Assembly: GCF_031846515.1 (NCBI RefSeq) | Contig: NZ_JAVRHO010000020.1 | Location: 1-64,000, forward strand | Direction of reading: 5' to 3' | Length of the DNA stretch: 64,000 bases | DNA from: Autumnicola lenta | GTDB lineage: Bacteria > Bacteroidota > Bacteroidia > Flavobacteriales > Flavobacteriaceae | Shown: piece after piece, positions 8,130 through 17,092 of the stretch | Layout of the letters: each line of letters starts with the position of its first letter | How positions within the stretch are numbered: position 1 is the stretch's first letter | The notes under the pieces: generated by a model | Databases searched by the model: none | What the model was told of the DNA's origin: nothing | Seen by the model: only the letters and a program-made list of their open reading frames with translations | Translations under genes and position numbers: made by a program

Positions 8130-8879
8130 TTAAATAATTTTCTTGATGACACGAAGTTTATGAGTATGTCGTTTTAGGTCAACGTTAAAGATTCCGGAAT
8201 GATCAATACGATCTATTCTCACCATTCCGTCTACGTGGATAATATAATTATCCTGCATCATGATACCTACATGATCAATGATTCCTTCATTATTGTCAAA
8301 AAATGCTAAATCTCCGGGTTCGCTTTCTTCAATAAAACTTAATGCTAATCCCTGTCTTGCCTGGTCTTCAGAAGTTCTTTTGATTCTGTGGCCATTCAAT
8401 TTATAGACCATTTGTGTAAAACCACTCGCGTCAATTCCTAAAGGAGATTTACCACCCCAGCAATAGGGGCAGTTTAAATATAGAAGAGCAGAATGCACTA
8501 ACTTCTCTTTATTGCTTATACCTGAAGATATTTCCCCTTCAAAACTATGTTGAAGTTTTTGAACAAAATTTAAAGATGATCCTAAGGGAACAGCCATTAA
8601 ATGCCCCTGCTTATTTACCACATAACTAAGCAAATCGGCCGATAATATTAGATCCTGACCTAGCAGACTGTTATATTCTTCTTCTTCTATTCTAAGATGT
8701 TGTTTGTTGCTTATCCATGCTTCAGATTCATCAAAAGCGAGACGAATTCTGCTCCATTTACCTCGCTCTTCAAGGATTTTAAAATGTTCACCATATAATA
8801 CCTGGGAAACCATTTCACTTTGATGGGAAGGAGAAATTCGAATTGGAACGATACTCAAATGGCAAATACCATATTGCAT
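8130..8879 (-). CDS. NlpC/P60-family protein lacking the catalytic cysteine
   Basis: 249 aa with an N-terminal SH3-like part (about 10-65), a second SH3-like stretch and a C-terminal NlpC/P60 domain (about 125-245), the YkfC-like layout of dipeptidyl-peptidases that trim murein peptides. The usual motif G-x-D-C-S-G-F reads G-I-D-A-S-G-F here: residue 151 is Ala (codon GCG). The other catalytic residues remain (His203 in DHVGIMM, His215 in IIHVDG). Two cysteines occur 11 and 14 residues earlier (N-C-P-Y-C-W-G-G, Cys137 and Cys140) where homologues as I know them have non-Cys residues. It has no signal peptide. Either a non-catalytic binding protein or an enzyme with a relocated nucleophile. 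Convergent with the ferredoxin gene. Confidence 0.88.
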   Translation of the reverse strand: MQYGICHLSIVPIRISPSHQSEMVSQVLYGEHFKILEERGKWSRIRLAFDESEAWISNKQHLRIEEEEYNSLLGQDLILSADLLSYVVNKQGHLMAVPLGSSLNFVQKLQHSFEGEISSGISNKEKLVHSALLYLNCPYCWGGKSPLGIDASGFTQMVYKLNGHRIKRTSEDQARQGLALSFIEESEPGDLAFFDNNEGIIDHVGIMMQDNYIIHVDGMVRIDRIDHSGIFNVDLKRHTHKLRVIKKII

Positions 8880-8900
8880 TCAGTAGAAATTAAAAAGAAG

Positions 8901-10079
8901 TTAAGGACGTTCTATTATCATAGCTGAGGCACCACCACCGCCGTTGCAAATTGCTGCAGCACCTATTTTAGCATTATTCTGTTCCAGCACATTTAATAAA
9001 GTTACCACAATTCTGGCACCGCTGCATCCCAGTGGATGTCCCAGCGAAACAGATCCTCCGTTTACGTTGGTTATTTTATCACTAAGTCCTAAAATTTTCA
9101 TGTTAGCGAGACCTACAACAGAGAAAGCTTCATTAAATTCAAAGAAATCTACCTCTTCCTGTTTAATTTTGGCTTTTGCCAATGCTTTGGGCAGTGCTTT
9201 AGCAGGGGATGTGGTAAACCATTTTGGCTCTTGAGCAGCATCTGCAAAACTTTTAATTGTTGCGAGAATTTTTAAACCTAATTCTTCAGCTTTTTCACGA
9301 CTCATTAGTATCACTGCTGCAGCACCGTCATTTATTGTAGAAGCATTTGCAGCTGTTACTGTACCTTCTTTACTAAAAGCAGGTTTAAGAGAAGAAATTC
9401 TGTCCATCTTCACATTCTTATATTCTTCATCTTCTTTTACAACAATAGGGGCCCCTTTTCGCTGTGGAACTTCAACAGGAATTACTTCATTATTAAATTT
9501 ACCTTCTTTCCAGGCTTTTGTGGATCGATTATAGGATTGCATTGCATATGTGTCCTGATCTTCCCTTGAGAAATTATACTCGTTTGCGCATAAGTCTGCG
9601 CATACACCCATGGCATTTTGATCGTAGGCATCTACAAGTCCGTCCTTTTGCAGGCCGTCTTCCATATTTGCGGGACCAAATTTCTTACCATTCCTAAGGT
9701 GAATATAATGCGGAATGAGACTCATATTTTCCATACCTCCGGCAACGACAATAGAAGTATCGCCCAGCATTATCGATTGAGCTCCCTGCATCATGGCTTT
9801 CATGCCACTTGCACAAACTTTATTAATGGTTGTACACGGAACTGTTGCTGGGATACCTGCACCTAAGGCAGCCTGCCTTGCAGGTGCCTGTCCCACGCCA
9901 GCCTGCACAACGTTTCCCATTAGAACTTCTTCTACAAGCTCAGGCTTCAGGTTTATTTTTTCTAATGCTCCTTGTATTGCGACAGAACCCAATTTTGTGG
10001 CGGGTACGCTGGAAAGGCTCCCAAGGAAACTTCCTATGGGAGTACGTACTGCGCTTACTATTACTACTTCTGTATTCAT
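8901..10079 (-). CDS. Acetyl-CoA C-acetyltransferase (thiolase)
   Basis: Condenses two acetyl-CoA to acetoacetyl-CoA, or the reverse thiolysis. 392 aa, the standard length. Nucleophile Cys89 in NKVCASGMKA, His348 in GHPLGCSG and the general base Cys378 in ICNGGGGASAM are all present; N-terminal VIVSAVRTPIGSF is typical of AtoB/PhbA-type biosynthetic thiolases. Lies 21 bp upstream of the NlpC/P60 gene on the same strand; no beta-oxidation genes nearby. Confidence 0.95.
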   Translation of the reverse strand: MNTEVVIVSAVRTPIGSFLGSLSSVPATKLGSVAIQGALEKINLKPELVEEVLMGNVVQAGVGQAPARQAALGAGIPATVPCTTINKVCASGMKAMMQGAQSIMLGDTSIVVAGGMENMSLIPHYIHLRNGKKFGPANMEDGLQKDGLVDAYDQNAMGVCADLCANEYNFSREDQDTYAMQSYNRSTKAWKEGKFNNEVIPVEVPQRKGAPIVVKEDEEYKNVKMDRISSLKPAFSKEGTVTAANASTINDGAAAVILMSREKAEELGLKILATIKSFADAAQEPKWFTTSPAKALPKALAKAKIKQEEVDFFEFNEAFSVVGLANMKILGLSDKITNVNGGSVSLGHPLGCSGARIVVTLLNVLEQNNAKIGAAAICNGGGGASAMIIERP

Positions 10080-10164
10080 AATTTTTTATTGTATGTGTGG
10101 TGTTGCGAAGTTAATGATTTTATAAGGAACTTAATAATAGGTTATGATTCAGGGTGATTTTTAG

Positions 10165-10172
10165 TACATTTG
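10165..10172 (+). promoter_or_regulatory. -7 box (TACATTTG) of the HD-phosphodiesterase gene
   Basis: Exact TANNTTTG match 20 nt before the ATG at 10193, giving a leader of about 14 nt. Confidence 0.45.
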
Positions 10173-10192
10173 ATTACTAGCTGAATTTATGT

Positions 10193-12241
10193 ATGAGCAA
10201 TTTCGTAAATAACCTTTATAAAAACCAGGCACTTTTTTATAAAGTTTTTTTATTTATACTCACCGCAGTTTTAATAGTTTACCTGCTGCCTAAGGGAGGG
10301 AAATTTAAGTACGACATCCCCAAGAATAAACCCTGGCAATATGAAAATCTTTATGCTCCGTTTGATTTTGCAATTTTAAAGACCGAAGAGGAGATCCAGG
10401 AGGAAAGACAGGAAATCAGGAATAGTCTTATCCCTTACTATGAATTTGATACGGCTGTAGTAGAAAGAGTGAAATTCGATGGACTTCAGGAAATTCAAAG
10501 AACTTTTAGTGATAGCGTACTTGACTTAGCAGAAAGGCCGCTGAATAATTTTGTAGAAAACACAATAGAGAAAATCTACAAAAATGGCTTGTTGCAGGAG
10601 AGTAGCAGGATGCAACCTGAGCAGCTGGTTTATCTTCGAAAGGGAAATGAAGCCTACGAAGTTACCTATAAGAAGATCCTGAAGCAGGGAGATATCAGCA
10701 CTTTTCTCAATAACGAAATAGATCAGGCAAATCTTGGATTCTTTAGAACCGAACTGCTGGAAGTATTTTTTAATTCCGTAGAACCCAATGTTGTTTACAA
10801 TAACGATCTCACTCAAAAAGAGCTGGAAAGTAAACTCAATAATATCTCGTATACACGGGGTATTATTGAGCAGGGGAGTAGGGTTATTGCAAAAGGGGAG
10901 GTTGTGGATAATGCCAAGTATAACATTCTCAGATCCCTTAAACAGGAATATGAATCGCAGGTATGGAGCGAGGACAATCACAACTGGATTTTGGTTGGCT
11001 ATAGTACTTTGGTAGCTCTGGCTTTGCTTATGTTATTGCTCTTTATTAGAAAGTATAGAAGAGATATATTTGAAAATAATGTAAAAGTTACTTTTATATT
11101 TTTTAATATTATTTTTATGGTAATGCTTACCACTTTGGTGGTAAAATTTAACATAGATTACGTCTATGTGGTTCCTCTTTGTATTTTGCCTTTAACTCTC
11201 AAAGCTTTTTTTGATGCGCGATTGGGGCTTTTTACACATGTTATAACTGTTTTGTTGCTGGGGTTTATTGTGCCTAATAGTTATGAGTATATGTTTCTGC
11301 AAATTATAGCTGGTATTGTAACAATTCTAACGGTTTCAGAATTGTATAAGCGAGCAAATCTCTTTATATCGGTGGGGCAGATAACTCTGGTATATATTAT
11401 TTCCTATTTTGCCTTTACCATTATTCAGGAGGGAAGTATAGCCGATGTGGAAGGGGAGGTATTTCTTACTTTTCTACTTGGTGGACTCGCTACGCTTTTT
11501 GTTCAACCGCTTATTTATATTTACGAAAAGATCTTCGGAATGGTTTCCGATATGTCTTTGCTGGAACTATCTGATACGAATTCCAGATTACTGAAGGAAC
11601 TTGCAGAAAAGGCGCCGGGAACCTTTCACCATTCATTAAATGTTGCCAATCTTGCCGAAGCTGCAGCTAACGAAATTCAGGCAAATGCAATGATGGTAAG
11701 AGTGGGTGCGCTGTACCACGATATTGGTAAAATGCAGAACCCGACCTACTTTACAGAAAATCAAACTACTGCTGTTAATTCTCACGATGAACTTTCACCC
11801 CGCGAAAGTGCAGAGATTATTATTGAACATGTAATTAAGGGTATTGAGATTGCCAAGCGGAATAATCTTCCAGATAGAGTGATAGATTTTATTAGAACCC
11901 ATCATGGAACGAGCACTGTTTATTACTTTCTTATGAAAGAAAAGGAAAGTAGTAGTGAAGAAGTAAATCCTGATGACTTTCGCTATCCCGGACCCATTCC
12001 TTTTAGTAAGGAAACTGCAATTTTGATGATGTGTGATAGTGTGGAGGCTGCCAGTAAGAGTTTAAAAGAGCCAACTTCTGTACTTATAGATGACTTTGTT
12101 GAAAAAATTATTAATAAACAGATGAAAGATGGCCAGTTTTTAAACTCCAATATCACATTTAAGGAAATTCAACTTGTAAAGAAAATTCTAAAACGTAAGC
12201 TTAAGAATATTTATCACCTGAGAGTTGAGTATCCCGAATAA
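10193..12241 (+). CDS. pgpH: 7TM-HD phosphodiesterase (PgpH type)
   Basis: 682-aa membrane protein. One N-terminal membrane segment (about 15-35) is followed by a large extracytoplasmic 7TMR-HDED region (about 40-260), seven helices (about 265-450) and a cytoplasmic HD domain (about 470-640) with HHSLNVAN and the metal motif HDIGK (about 509-513), then HHGTSTVYYF. The same layout is seen in Listeria PgpH and Bacillus YqfF, which hydrolyse cyclic di-AMP; that activity is inferred here from the family. No c-di-AMP cyclase gene is in the window. Ends back to back with the Gre-like gene on the other strand with no gap. Confidence 0.9.
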   Translation: MSNFVNNLYKNQALFYKVFLFILTAVLIVYLLPKGGKFKYDIPKNKPWQYENLYAPFDFAILKTEEEIQEERQEIRNSLIPYYEFDTAVVERVKFDGLQEIQRTFSDSVLDLAERPLNNFVENTIEKIYKNGLLQESSRMQPEQLVYLRKGNEAYEVTYKKILKQGDISTFLNNEIDQANLGFFRTELLEVFFNSVEPNVVYNNDLTQKELESKLNNISYTRGIIEQGSRVIAKGEVVDNAKYNILRSLKQEYESQVWSEDNHNWILVGYSTLVALALLMLLLFIRKYRRDIFENNVKVTFIFFNIIFMVMLTTLVVKFNIDYVYVVPLCILPLTLKAFFDARLGLFTHVITVLLLGFIVPNSYEYMFLQIIAGIVTILTVSELYKRANLFISVGQITLVYIISYFAFTIIQEGSIADVEGEVFLTFLLGGLATLFVQPLIYIYEKIFGMVSDMSLLELSDTNSRLLKELAEKAPGTFHHSLNVANLAEAAANEIQANAMMVRVGALYHDIGKMQNPTYFTENQTTAVNSHDELSPRESAEIIIEHVIKGIEIAKRNNLPDRVIDFIRTHHGTSTVYYFLMKEKESSSEEVNPDDFRYPGPIPFSKETAILMMCDSVEAASKSLKEPTSVLIDDFVEKIINKQMKDGQFLNSNITFKEIQLVKKILKRKLKNIYHLRVEYPE

Positions 12242-12685
12242 TTAATGTACTCCTACAATCTTGAACTCCTGATCATTAAAGGTATAGCTTTCTCCTGCTT
12301 TTTTTCCTTTTAGTCCTTGGTAAATAGGAGCTTCGGTGGAGATGGCATATACTTTGCTTCCGTTCTCCATATGTAATTCTCCTATAGGGACCGCAATATA
12401 GTAGAGGTTTTTATTTGTTTCTACCACACTTCCAAAACTCACTCGTTCACTATAATGATCCAGATCGATTTCACTTAATGTTTCCTTCATTTGCCTGGAG
12501 TCATCAAGATAGCCGGCATTTTGTTCAAAATCACCAAGTAATTTGCCACGATTGTCTTCGTCATAGTCTGTTTTGATATCGTTTGCATCCATGGATTCCT
12601 TGATCATATCCATTTCCTTTTGATATTTTTCTATTCGCTCATTTACGGCATCCACTGCTTTATAGTAAATTTCTTTCTTATTCAT
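12242..12685 (-). CDS. GreA/GreB-like transcription factor
   Basis: 147 aa from the ATG at 12685 (MNKKEIYYKAVDAV); an upstream ATG at 12706 would add seven residues. The N-terminal half is a predicted alpha-helical coiled coil (about 1-60) and the C-terminal half an FKBP-like Gre domain (about 75-147) with VSFGSVVETN, YYIAVPIG, STEAPIYQGLKGKKAGESY. Divergent Bacteroidetes Gre-like proteins of this length are often mislabelled '3-oxoacyl-ACP synthase'. Whether it stimulates RNA polymerase cleavage cannot be told from sequence; the acidic tip of the coiled coil (DANDIKTDYDEDN) would allow it. Confidence 0.8.
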   Translation of the reverse strand: MNKKEIYYKAVDAVNERIEKYQKEMDMIKESMDANDIKTDYDEDNRGKLLGDFEQNAGYLDDSRQMKETLSEIDLDHYSERVSFGSVVETNKNLYYIAVPIGELHMENGSKVYAISTEAPIYQGLKGKKAGESYTFNDQEFKIVGVH

Positions 12686-12795
12686 TTTAAATTTATAATT
12701 TTTCATTTCTTAAAATTAGGTATCAATTTTTTTTTAAAAGAACAATTAGCAAAAGTTTAATAACCGCTTTTTTTTGATCATAATAAGTCATTGTA

Positions 12796-12866
12796 CTTAT
12801 AAGCTATATTTATAAGGTTTAATGCTTATAAAGTAGTTTTATAAGGTTTTATGCTTATAAAGAGAT
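12796..12866 (+). promoter_or_regulatory. Phased TTATAAG box array, candidate autoregulatory operator
   Basis: Five boxes of the core TTATAA(A)G start at 12796, 12810, 12825, 12839 and 12854, spaced 14, 15, 14 and 15 bases. The last four form a near-perfect 29-bp direct repeat (12809-12836 and 12838-12865); the first box is the full palindrome CTTATAAG. They end 40 bp before the ATG of a predicted HTH protein. A box reading TATTTTTTG (12885-12893) just downstream could be a one-base-longer -7 element. Confidence 0.7.
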
Positions 12867-12905
12867 AAAATTAGCCTATGTCCTTATTTTTTGTATATTC
12901 GAACT

Positions 12906-13571
12906 ATGATAGCCGTGATCACAGCAGACCTGGTAAACTCTTCACATTATACTAAAGATTTGCTTTCGAAGGTATTATCTACACTTAAAGAAGAGTTTAA
13001 AGAAATGAATCTAATCTATGGTTCAGGGTTAAAATTTAAGATTTACAGAGGAGACAGTTTTCAGGGAATTGTTCGAACGCCAGAAAAATCTCTGGAAATT
13101 TCACTAATCCTAAAAACAGCCATAAATGCTGTACGGGACAAAGAAAAATCCAGAGGCAAAGCATTTGTGAAACAAGCTGACTTAAAAATAGCTATAGGAA
13201 TAGGAGATTATGAATTTGAGAGACCTTCTATAGCAGAGTCTAACGGACAGGCTTTTCAATTTTCAGGTCGCAGCCTTGATGAAATAAAAAATGAGTCACG
13301 GACCATTGTTCTCAAAACACCTCAAGAAAACTTAAATGCTGAATTTTATGCCAGTTTCCTTCTTTTGGATATGCTAATGGATAAGTGGAGTATTGCTTCG
13401 GCTGAAGTCATTTATCATCTTCTTAAAGGATTAAAAGAGCAGGAAATAGCAGAGAAACTTCACATTTCTCAATCTGCTGTAAATCAAAGGAAAAAAGCTG
13501 CAGGATGGGATGCAGTATCTGTCTTGTTGCAAAGATATGAGCAGGTTATTACTAAATCTTTAGAGCAATGA
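12906..13571 (+). CDS. SatD-like protein with C-terminal HTH
   Basis: 221 aa from ATG 12906 (MIAVITADLVNS); an in-frame TTG at 12891 is less likely. The N-terminal alpha/beta part (about 1-150) with ITADLVNSSHY, KIYRGDSFQG and IAIGIGDYEFE fits the SatD family, whose biochemistry is not known; it recalls a degenerate nucleotide-cyclase fold. The C-terminus (about 160-215) has a LuxR/sigma-4-like helix-turn-helix: KEQEIAEKLHISQSAVNQRKK. The gene follows the phased TTATAAG array, so autoregulation is a reasonable inference. Its stop overlaps the start of the DUF3307 gene (ATGA). Confidence 0.82.
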   Translation: MIAVITADLVNSSHYTKDLLSKVLSTLKEEFKEMNLIYGSGLKFKIYRGDSFQGIVRTPEKSLEISLILKTAINAVRDKEKSRGKAFVKQADLKIAIGIGDYEFERPSIAESNGQAFQFSGRSLDEIKNESRTIVLKTPQENLNAEFYASFLLLDMLMDKWSIASAEVIYHLLKGLKEQEIAEKLHISQSAVNQRKKAAGWDAVSVLLQRYEQVITKSLEQ

Positions 13572-14296
13572 TGGCCACCCAAATTTTGCTACAACTGTTA
13601 CTCGCACATATTTTAACCGATTTTGTTTTTCAACCTACCGCATGGGTTTTACAAAAAAGAGAGAAAAGGGCTAAATCATTTTACCTATACATTCACTCCA
13701 TATTAGCAGGTTTACTGACGTATATACTATTGCAACAATGGCACTTATGGTACATAGCCTTGTTTATTACTTTAACTCACTTCGGCATTGATTTATGGAA
13801 ATTAAGCAGTACAAAGGACAACCTCCGCATCTTCTTGCTGGATCAGTTATTTCATATTGTAATTATTTTAATAGCCTGGATCTATATCATGGATGGTTCA
13901 GATGAAATTTTGCCATTTCTGGAAAGAAGTTTTTCTTCTTCTGCCTTTCTGGCGATCTCAATTGGTTATCTCATCGCAATATTTCCTGTAGGTTTTCTTA
14001 TAGGTAAAGCTACCCAGCGATGGCATAACGAACTTAAATCAGGTAGTGGAAACGGTAGCCTGGAAGCAGCGGGACGTTATATTGGGATTTTTGAAAGAAT
14101 CCTGGTGCTTACCTTTATACTAACCAATAATTTTTCTGCAATAGGATTTTTAATAGCCGCAAAATCCATTTTACGCTTTAGTGATAAATCTGAAGCAGGA
14201 GCCAGAAAACAAACAGAATATGTGCTCATCGGTACTCTTATGAGTTTCGCCATTACAATAATAATAGGGATTCTAGTACGTCAGATCGCGTTCTAA
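13568..14296 (+). CDS. DUF3307 membrane protein
   Basis: 242 aa with six or so hydrophobic helices. N-terminal motif LLLAHILTDFVFQP and HFGIDLWKL (His and Asp in membrane segments) are typical of DUF3307, a family often paired with SatD-like proteins. Start ATG overlaps the stop of the SatD-like gene by four bases, so translation is coupled and the two probably form one functional unit. Its 3' end overlaps the convergent gene at 14273 by 24 bp. Function unknown. Confidence 0.85.
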   Translation: MMATQILLQLLLAHILTDFVFQPTAWVLQKREKRAKSFYLYIHSILAGLLTYILLQQWHLWYIALFITLTHFGIDLWKLSSTKDNLRIFLLDQLFHIVIILIAWIYIMDGSDEILPFLERSFSSSAFLAISIGYLIAIFPVGFLIGKATQRWHNELKSGSGNGSLEAAGRYIGIFERILVLTFILTNNFSAIGFLIAAKSILRFSDKSEAGARKQTEYVLIGTLMSFAITIIIGILVRQIAF

Positions 14297-14680
14297 AAGC
14301 TGAATATTTGACTGCAGCCGTTCCTTTACGATATTCATCATTCGTTTATTGAGGGCAGAAGAGTTCCGGATATACAGCGCATATTCTTCCAGAGTAAACT
14401 GGCCAATGATAATACCCTTTAAGTTATTCCTGAATTTTATATCCTTTTGTATAGCATTTTCAATATATTTCAAACGTTCATCTGTCTTCAGATCGTAAAA
14501 CATATTCTTATGTTTTGCAATGTAATTTCTAAAAACTGCAATTAGTAGTTCATCCTGAAGCTTGGCAACAGGACGTAAAGTGCTGTTCTGAAATTTCTCA
14601 TCAGGACTCATCCTCTCGGTAATTTTTGCGGAAGGAATATGTGGTCTTGATTCCAATAAATGTAGATCGCGTGGGTTCAT
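14273..14680 (-). CDS. Conserved flavobacterial protein ('glyoxalase' by misannotation)
   Basis: 135 aa from ATG 14680 (MNPRDLHLLESRPHIPS). The open frame runs further upstream to 14830, but that extension is poor in protein character and starts outside the family pattern. Mostly helical with F-Q-N-S-T-L-R-P, LIAVFRNYI, YIENAIQKDIKFRN and IIGQFTLEEY. Homologues are commonly labelled 'glyoxalase' without the fold or metal ligands of that enzyme, so I give no function. Overlaps tail to tail with the DUF3307 gene. Confidence 0.75.
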   Translation of the reverse strand: MNPRDLHLLESRPHIPSAKITERMSPDEKFQNSTLRPVAKLQDELLIAVFRNYIAKHKNMFYDLKTDERLKYIENAIQKDIKFRNNLKGIIIGQFTLEEYALYIRNSSALNKRMMNIVKERLQSNIQLLERDLTY

Positions 14681-14847
14681 AGGAAGAAGTTTTTTAAATT
14701 TAATTATTTCTGAAGTAATTATGGAAGTACAACAGTGTACTTTTAAACTACTTATAAACATTCTCGTAGTTAAAATCCTCTTAATCGCTCTCATTAACCT
14801 GTCACTTCTTGTTATATTGAACGGAATCACAATAACAAATAAGTGTA

Positions 14848-16206
14848 ATGATTATATCACATAATCCATATAATGGGGATGAAATCGCAAGGTTTGAGGA
14901 ACTTAGTGAGGAGAAGGTAAAAGAAGCTCTAGAAGCTGCGGATCGAAGGTTTTCTTCCTGGAAAATAACTCCTTTTGAGGAACGTTCGAAGTTAATGAAA
15001 GCAGCAGCAAAAGAATTGATGAAGAACAAAGAGGAGTATGCGAAAGACATTACTTTAGAAATGGGTAAACCTATAAAACAATCTCTTTCTGAAGTTGAAA
15101 AGTGCTCTTGGGTTTGTGAATACTATGCAGAAAATGCAAAAGAACATCTAGCCAATGAACTAATAGAAACAGATGCGGAAAAAAGTTATATAAGCTATGA
15201 ACCTATGGGAGTTGTATTGGCGGTAATGCCGTGGAATTATCCATTCTGGCAGGTATTTCGTTTTGCTGCTCCTGCATTAATGGCGGGTAATATTGGTGTT
15301 CTAAAGCATGCGAGTAATGTGATGAAAACAGCGCAGAATATTCAAAAAGTTTTTGAAAGAGCTGGATTTCCTGCAAATTGCTTTCAAAGCCTTACCATTG
15401 GCAGTAAAAAGATTGAAGCTGTTATTCGGGACAAAAGAGTTAAAGCAGTTACTTTAACCGGAAGTAAACCGGCCGGTAGTTCTGTTGCCTCGATAGCCGG
15501 CGAAGAAATAAAAAAATCTGTGCTGGAATTGGGAGGAAGTAATGCTTTGGTAGTATTTGAGGATGCAAATATTCCTGAGACAGTCAAATCCTGCGTGATG
15601 GCTCGTTTTCAGAATACAGGCCAAAGTTGCATTGCAGGAAAACGTTTACTTCTTCAGGAAAGCATAGAGCAGGAGTTTATGGGAGAGTTTGTAAAACAGG
15701 TAAAAGAGCTTAAAAGCGGGGATCCCATGGATTCAGAAACTTTTATAGGAGTATTAGCAAGAGAAGATTTAGCTGAGGACCTGGAAGATCAGGTTAAAAG
15801 AACTATAGAGCAGGGGGCTACTCTGGTTACCGGTGGAAAAAGGGAAAAGGCTTACTTTGAACCTACTGTGGTTTCGGGAGTTAAAAAAGGTATGGCCATG
15901 TTTGAGGAAGAAACTTTTGGACCGGCTATCTGTGTTACTACTTTTAAAAATCCGGATGAAGCTGTAGAACTGGTAAACAGTTCTGCTTTTGGACTGGGAG
16001 TTTCTATTTATACAGAGGACGCAGAATTTGCGGCCAAGCTGGTACCAAAGTTTGATGATGGCGCCGTCTTTGTAAATGATATGGTGAAAAGCGATCCGCG
16101 ACTACCTTTCGGTGGGACCAAAGATTCGGGTTACGGTAGAGAACTTTCTGAACATGGAATTCGGGAGTTTGTAAACAGAAAAACTGTCTATTTCAACAAA
16201 TTTTAA
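14848..16206 (+). CDS. NAD(P)-dependent succinate-semialdehyde dehydrogenase-like
   Basis: Aldehyde dehydrogenase of 452 aa, the short length typical of bacterial GabD/Sad-type enzymes. Features: AVMPWNYPFWQVFR, LTGSKPAGSSVA, the general base in LELGGSNALV (about residue 227) and the nucleophile Cys at about 261 in NTGQSCIAGKR; C-terminal PFGGTKDSGYGREL. Oxidises succinate semialdehyde or a similar aldehyde to the acid. No GABA transaminase is nearby. Followed at 12 bp by the DUF72 gene and then NUDIX, a likely operon. Confidence 0.9.
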   Translation: MIISHNPYNGDEIARFEELSEEKVKEALEAADRRFSSWKITPFEERSKLMKAAAKELMKNKEEYAKDITLEMGKPIKQSLSEVEKCSWVCEYYAENAKEHLANELIETDAEKSYISYEPMGVVLAVMPWNYPFWQVFRFAAPALMAGNIGVLKHASNVMKTAQNIQKVFERAGFPANCFQSLTIGSKKIEAVIRDKRVKAVTLTGSKPAGSSVASIAGEEIKKSVLELGGSNALVVFEDANIPETVKSCVMARFQNTGQSCIAGKRLLLQESIEQEFMGEFVKQVKELKSGDPMDSETFIGVLAREDLAEDLEDQVKRTIEQGATLVTGGKREKAYFEPTVVSGVKKGMAMFEEETFGPAICVTTFKNPDEAVELVNSSAFGLGVSIYTEDAEFAAKLVPKFDDGAVFVNDMVKSDPRLPFGGTKDSGYGRELSEHGIREFVNRKTVYFNKF

Positions 16207-16218
16207 AATTAATATTAA

Positions 16219-17091
16219 ATGAAGTTTGGAAAAGTTGATGATCCTGGCAGAGTGAATTTTGCTTTACCTGAGACTCATTTGCAAACAGAAAAAATCCTTT
16301 CTGAAAAAGGATCAAGAAATTTTTATGACGTCAGGGTGGGATGTGCAAAATGGAATAAGACAGATCTTAAAAAATTCTACCCTAGAGGAACAAAAGACGA
16401 ATTAGCCTACTATAGCACGCAGTTTAACTCCATAGAACTAAATGCTTCTTTTTATAGGATGTTTCCTGAGGCACAATTTGAAAAATGGGAAGAAAAAGCC
16501 GAAGAAGGCTTTAAGTTCTTTCCTAAGATACCCAGCATTATTAGCCATATAAAGCGATTGAACAACTGTGAAGAACTTGTAGACGATGTTATCACTAACA
16601 TGTTACCCTTAAAGGATAAATTGGGGATGGTCTTTCTTCAAATGCCGGATAATTTTCAGCCGAAGTTTATGGATAGGTTGGAACCATTTTTTAAACACTG
16701 GCCAAAGGAAGTTCCTCTTGCAGCAGAATTTAGACATAGCGACTGGCATAATGATAAAGTAGTTGCAAAGGAACTAAATGAGTTACTCATTAAATACAAT
16801 ATTTCCAATATTATTACAGACAGCGCAGGAAGAAGGGATTTATTACATATGCGCCTTACAACAGATACTGCATTTATAAGGTACAATGGAGCTAACCACG
16901 AAACTGACTACACAAGGCTGGATGACTGGCTGGAGCGTTTGGAAGAATGGTATAAGTTGGGTTTAAAGAATGTGTATTTTTTTGTCCATCAAAATATGGA
17001 ATTAGCTTCTCCTTTACTTTCAGCATATTTTATTAAAAAACTTAATGAGAAGTTTGGAACAGAACTCAAAATACCAAAAACACTAAATTAA
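16219..17091 (+). CDS. DUF72 (YecE-like) protein
   Basis: 290 aa, TIM-barrel DUF72 family. Visible: VRVGCAKWNKTDLKKFYP, FNSIELNASFYRMFP, FKFFPKIPSIISHIKRL, LGMVFLQMPDNF, AAEFRHSDW and the C-terminal YFFVHQNMELASPL. Family function is not known; structures resemble xylose-isomerase-like barrels. Twelve bases after the aldehyde dehydrogenase stop and one base before the NUDIX start, so part of one operon. Confidence 0.9.
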   Translation: MKFGKVDDPGRVNFALPETHLQTEKILSEKGSRNFYDVRVGCAKWNKTDLKKFYPRGTKDELAYYSTQFNSIELNASFYRMFPEAQFEKWEEKAEEGFKFFPKIPSIISHIKRLNNCEELVDDVITNMLPLKDKLGMVFLQMPDNFQPKFMDRLEPFFKHWPKEVPLAAEFRHSDWHNDKVVAKELNELLIKYNISNIITDSAGRRDLLHMRLTTDTAFIRYNGANHETDYTRLDDWLERLEEWYKLGLKNVYFFVHQNMELASPLLSAYFIKKLNEKFGTELKIPKTLN

Positions 17092-17092
17092 A

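Noticed and set aside
14681..14830. 50-residue N-terminal extension of the 135-aa 'glyoxalase'-like protein
   Set aside because: Composition and lack of family similarity indicate upstream DNA read through; ATG at 14680 fits homologues.
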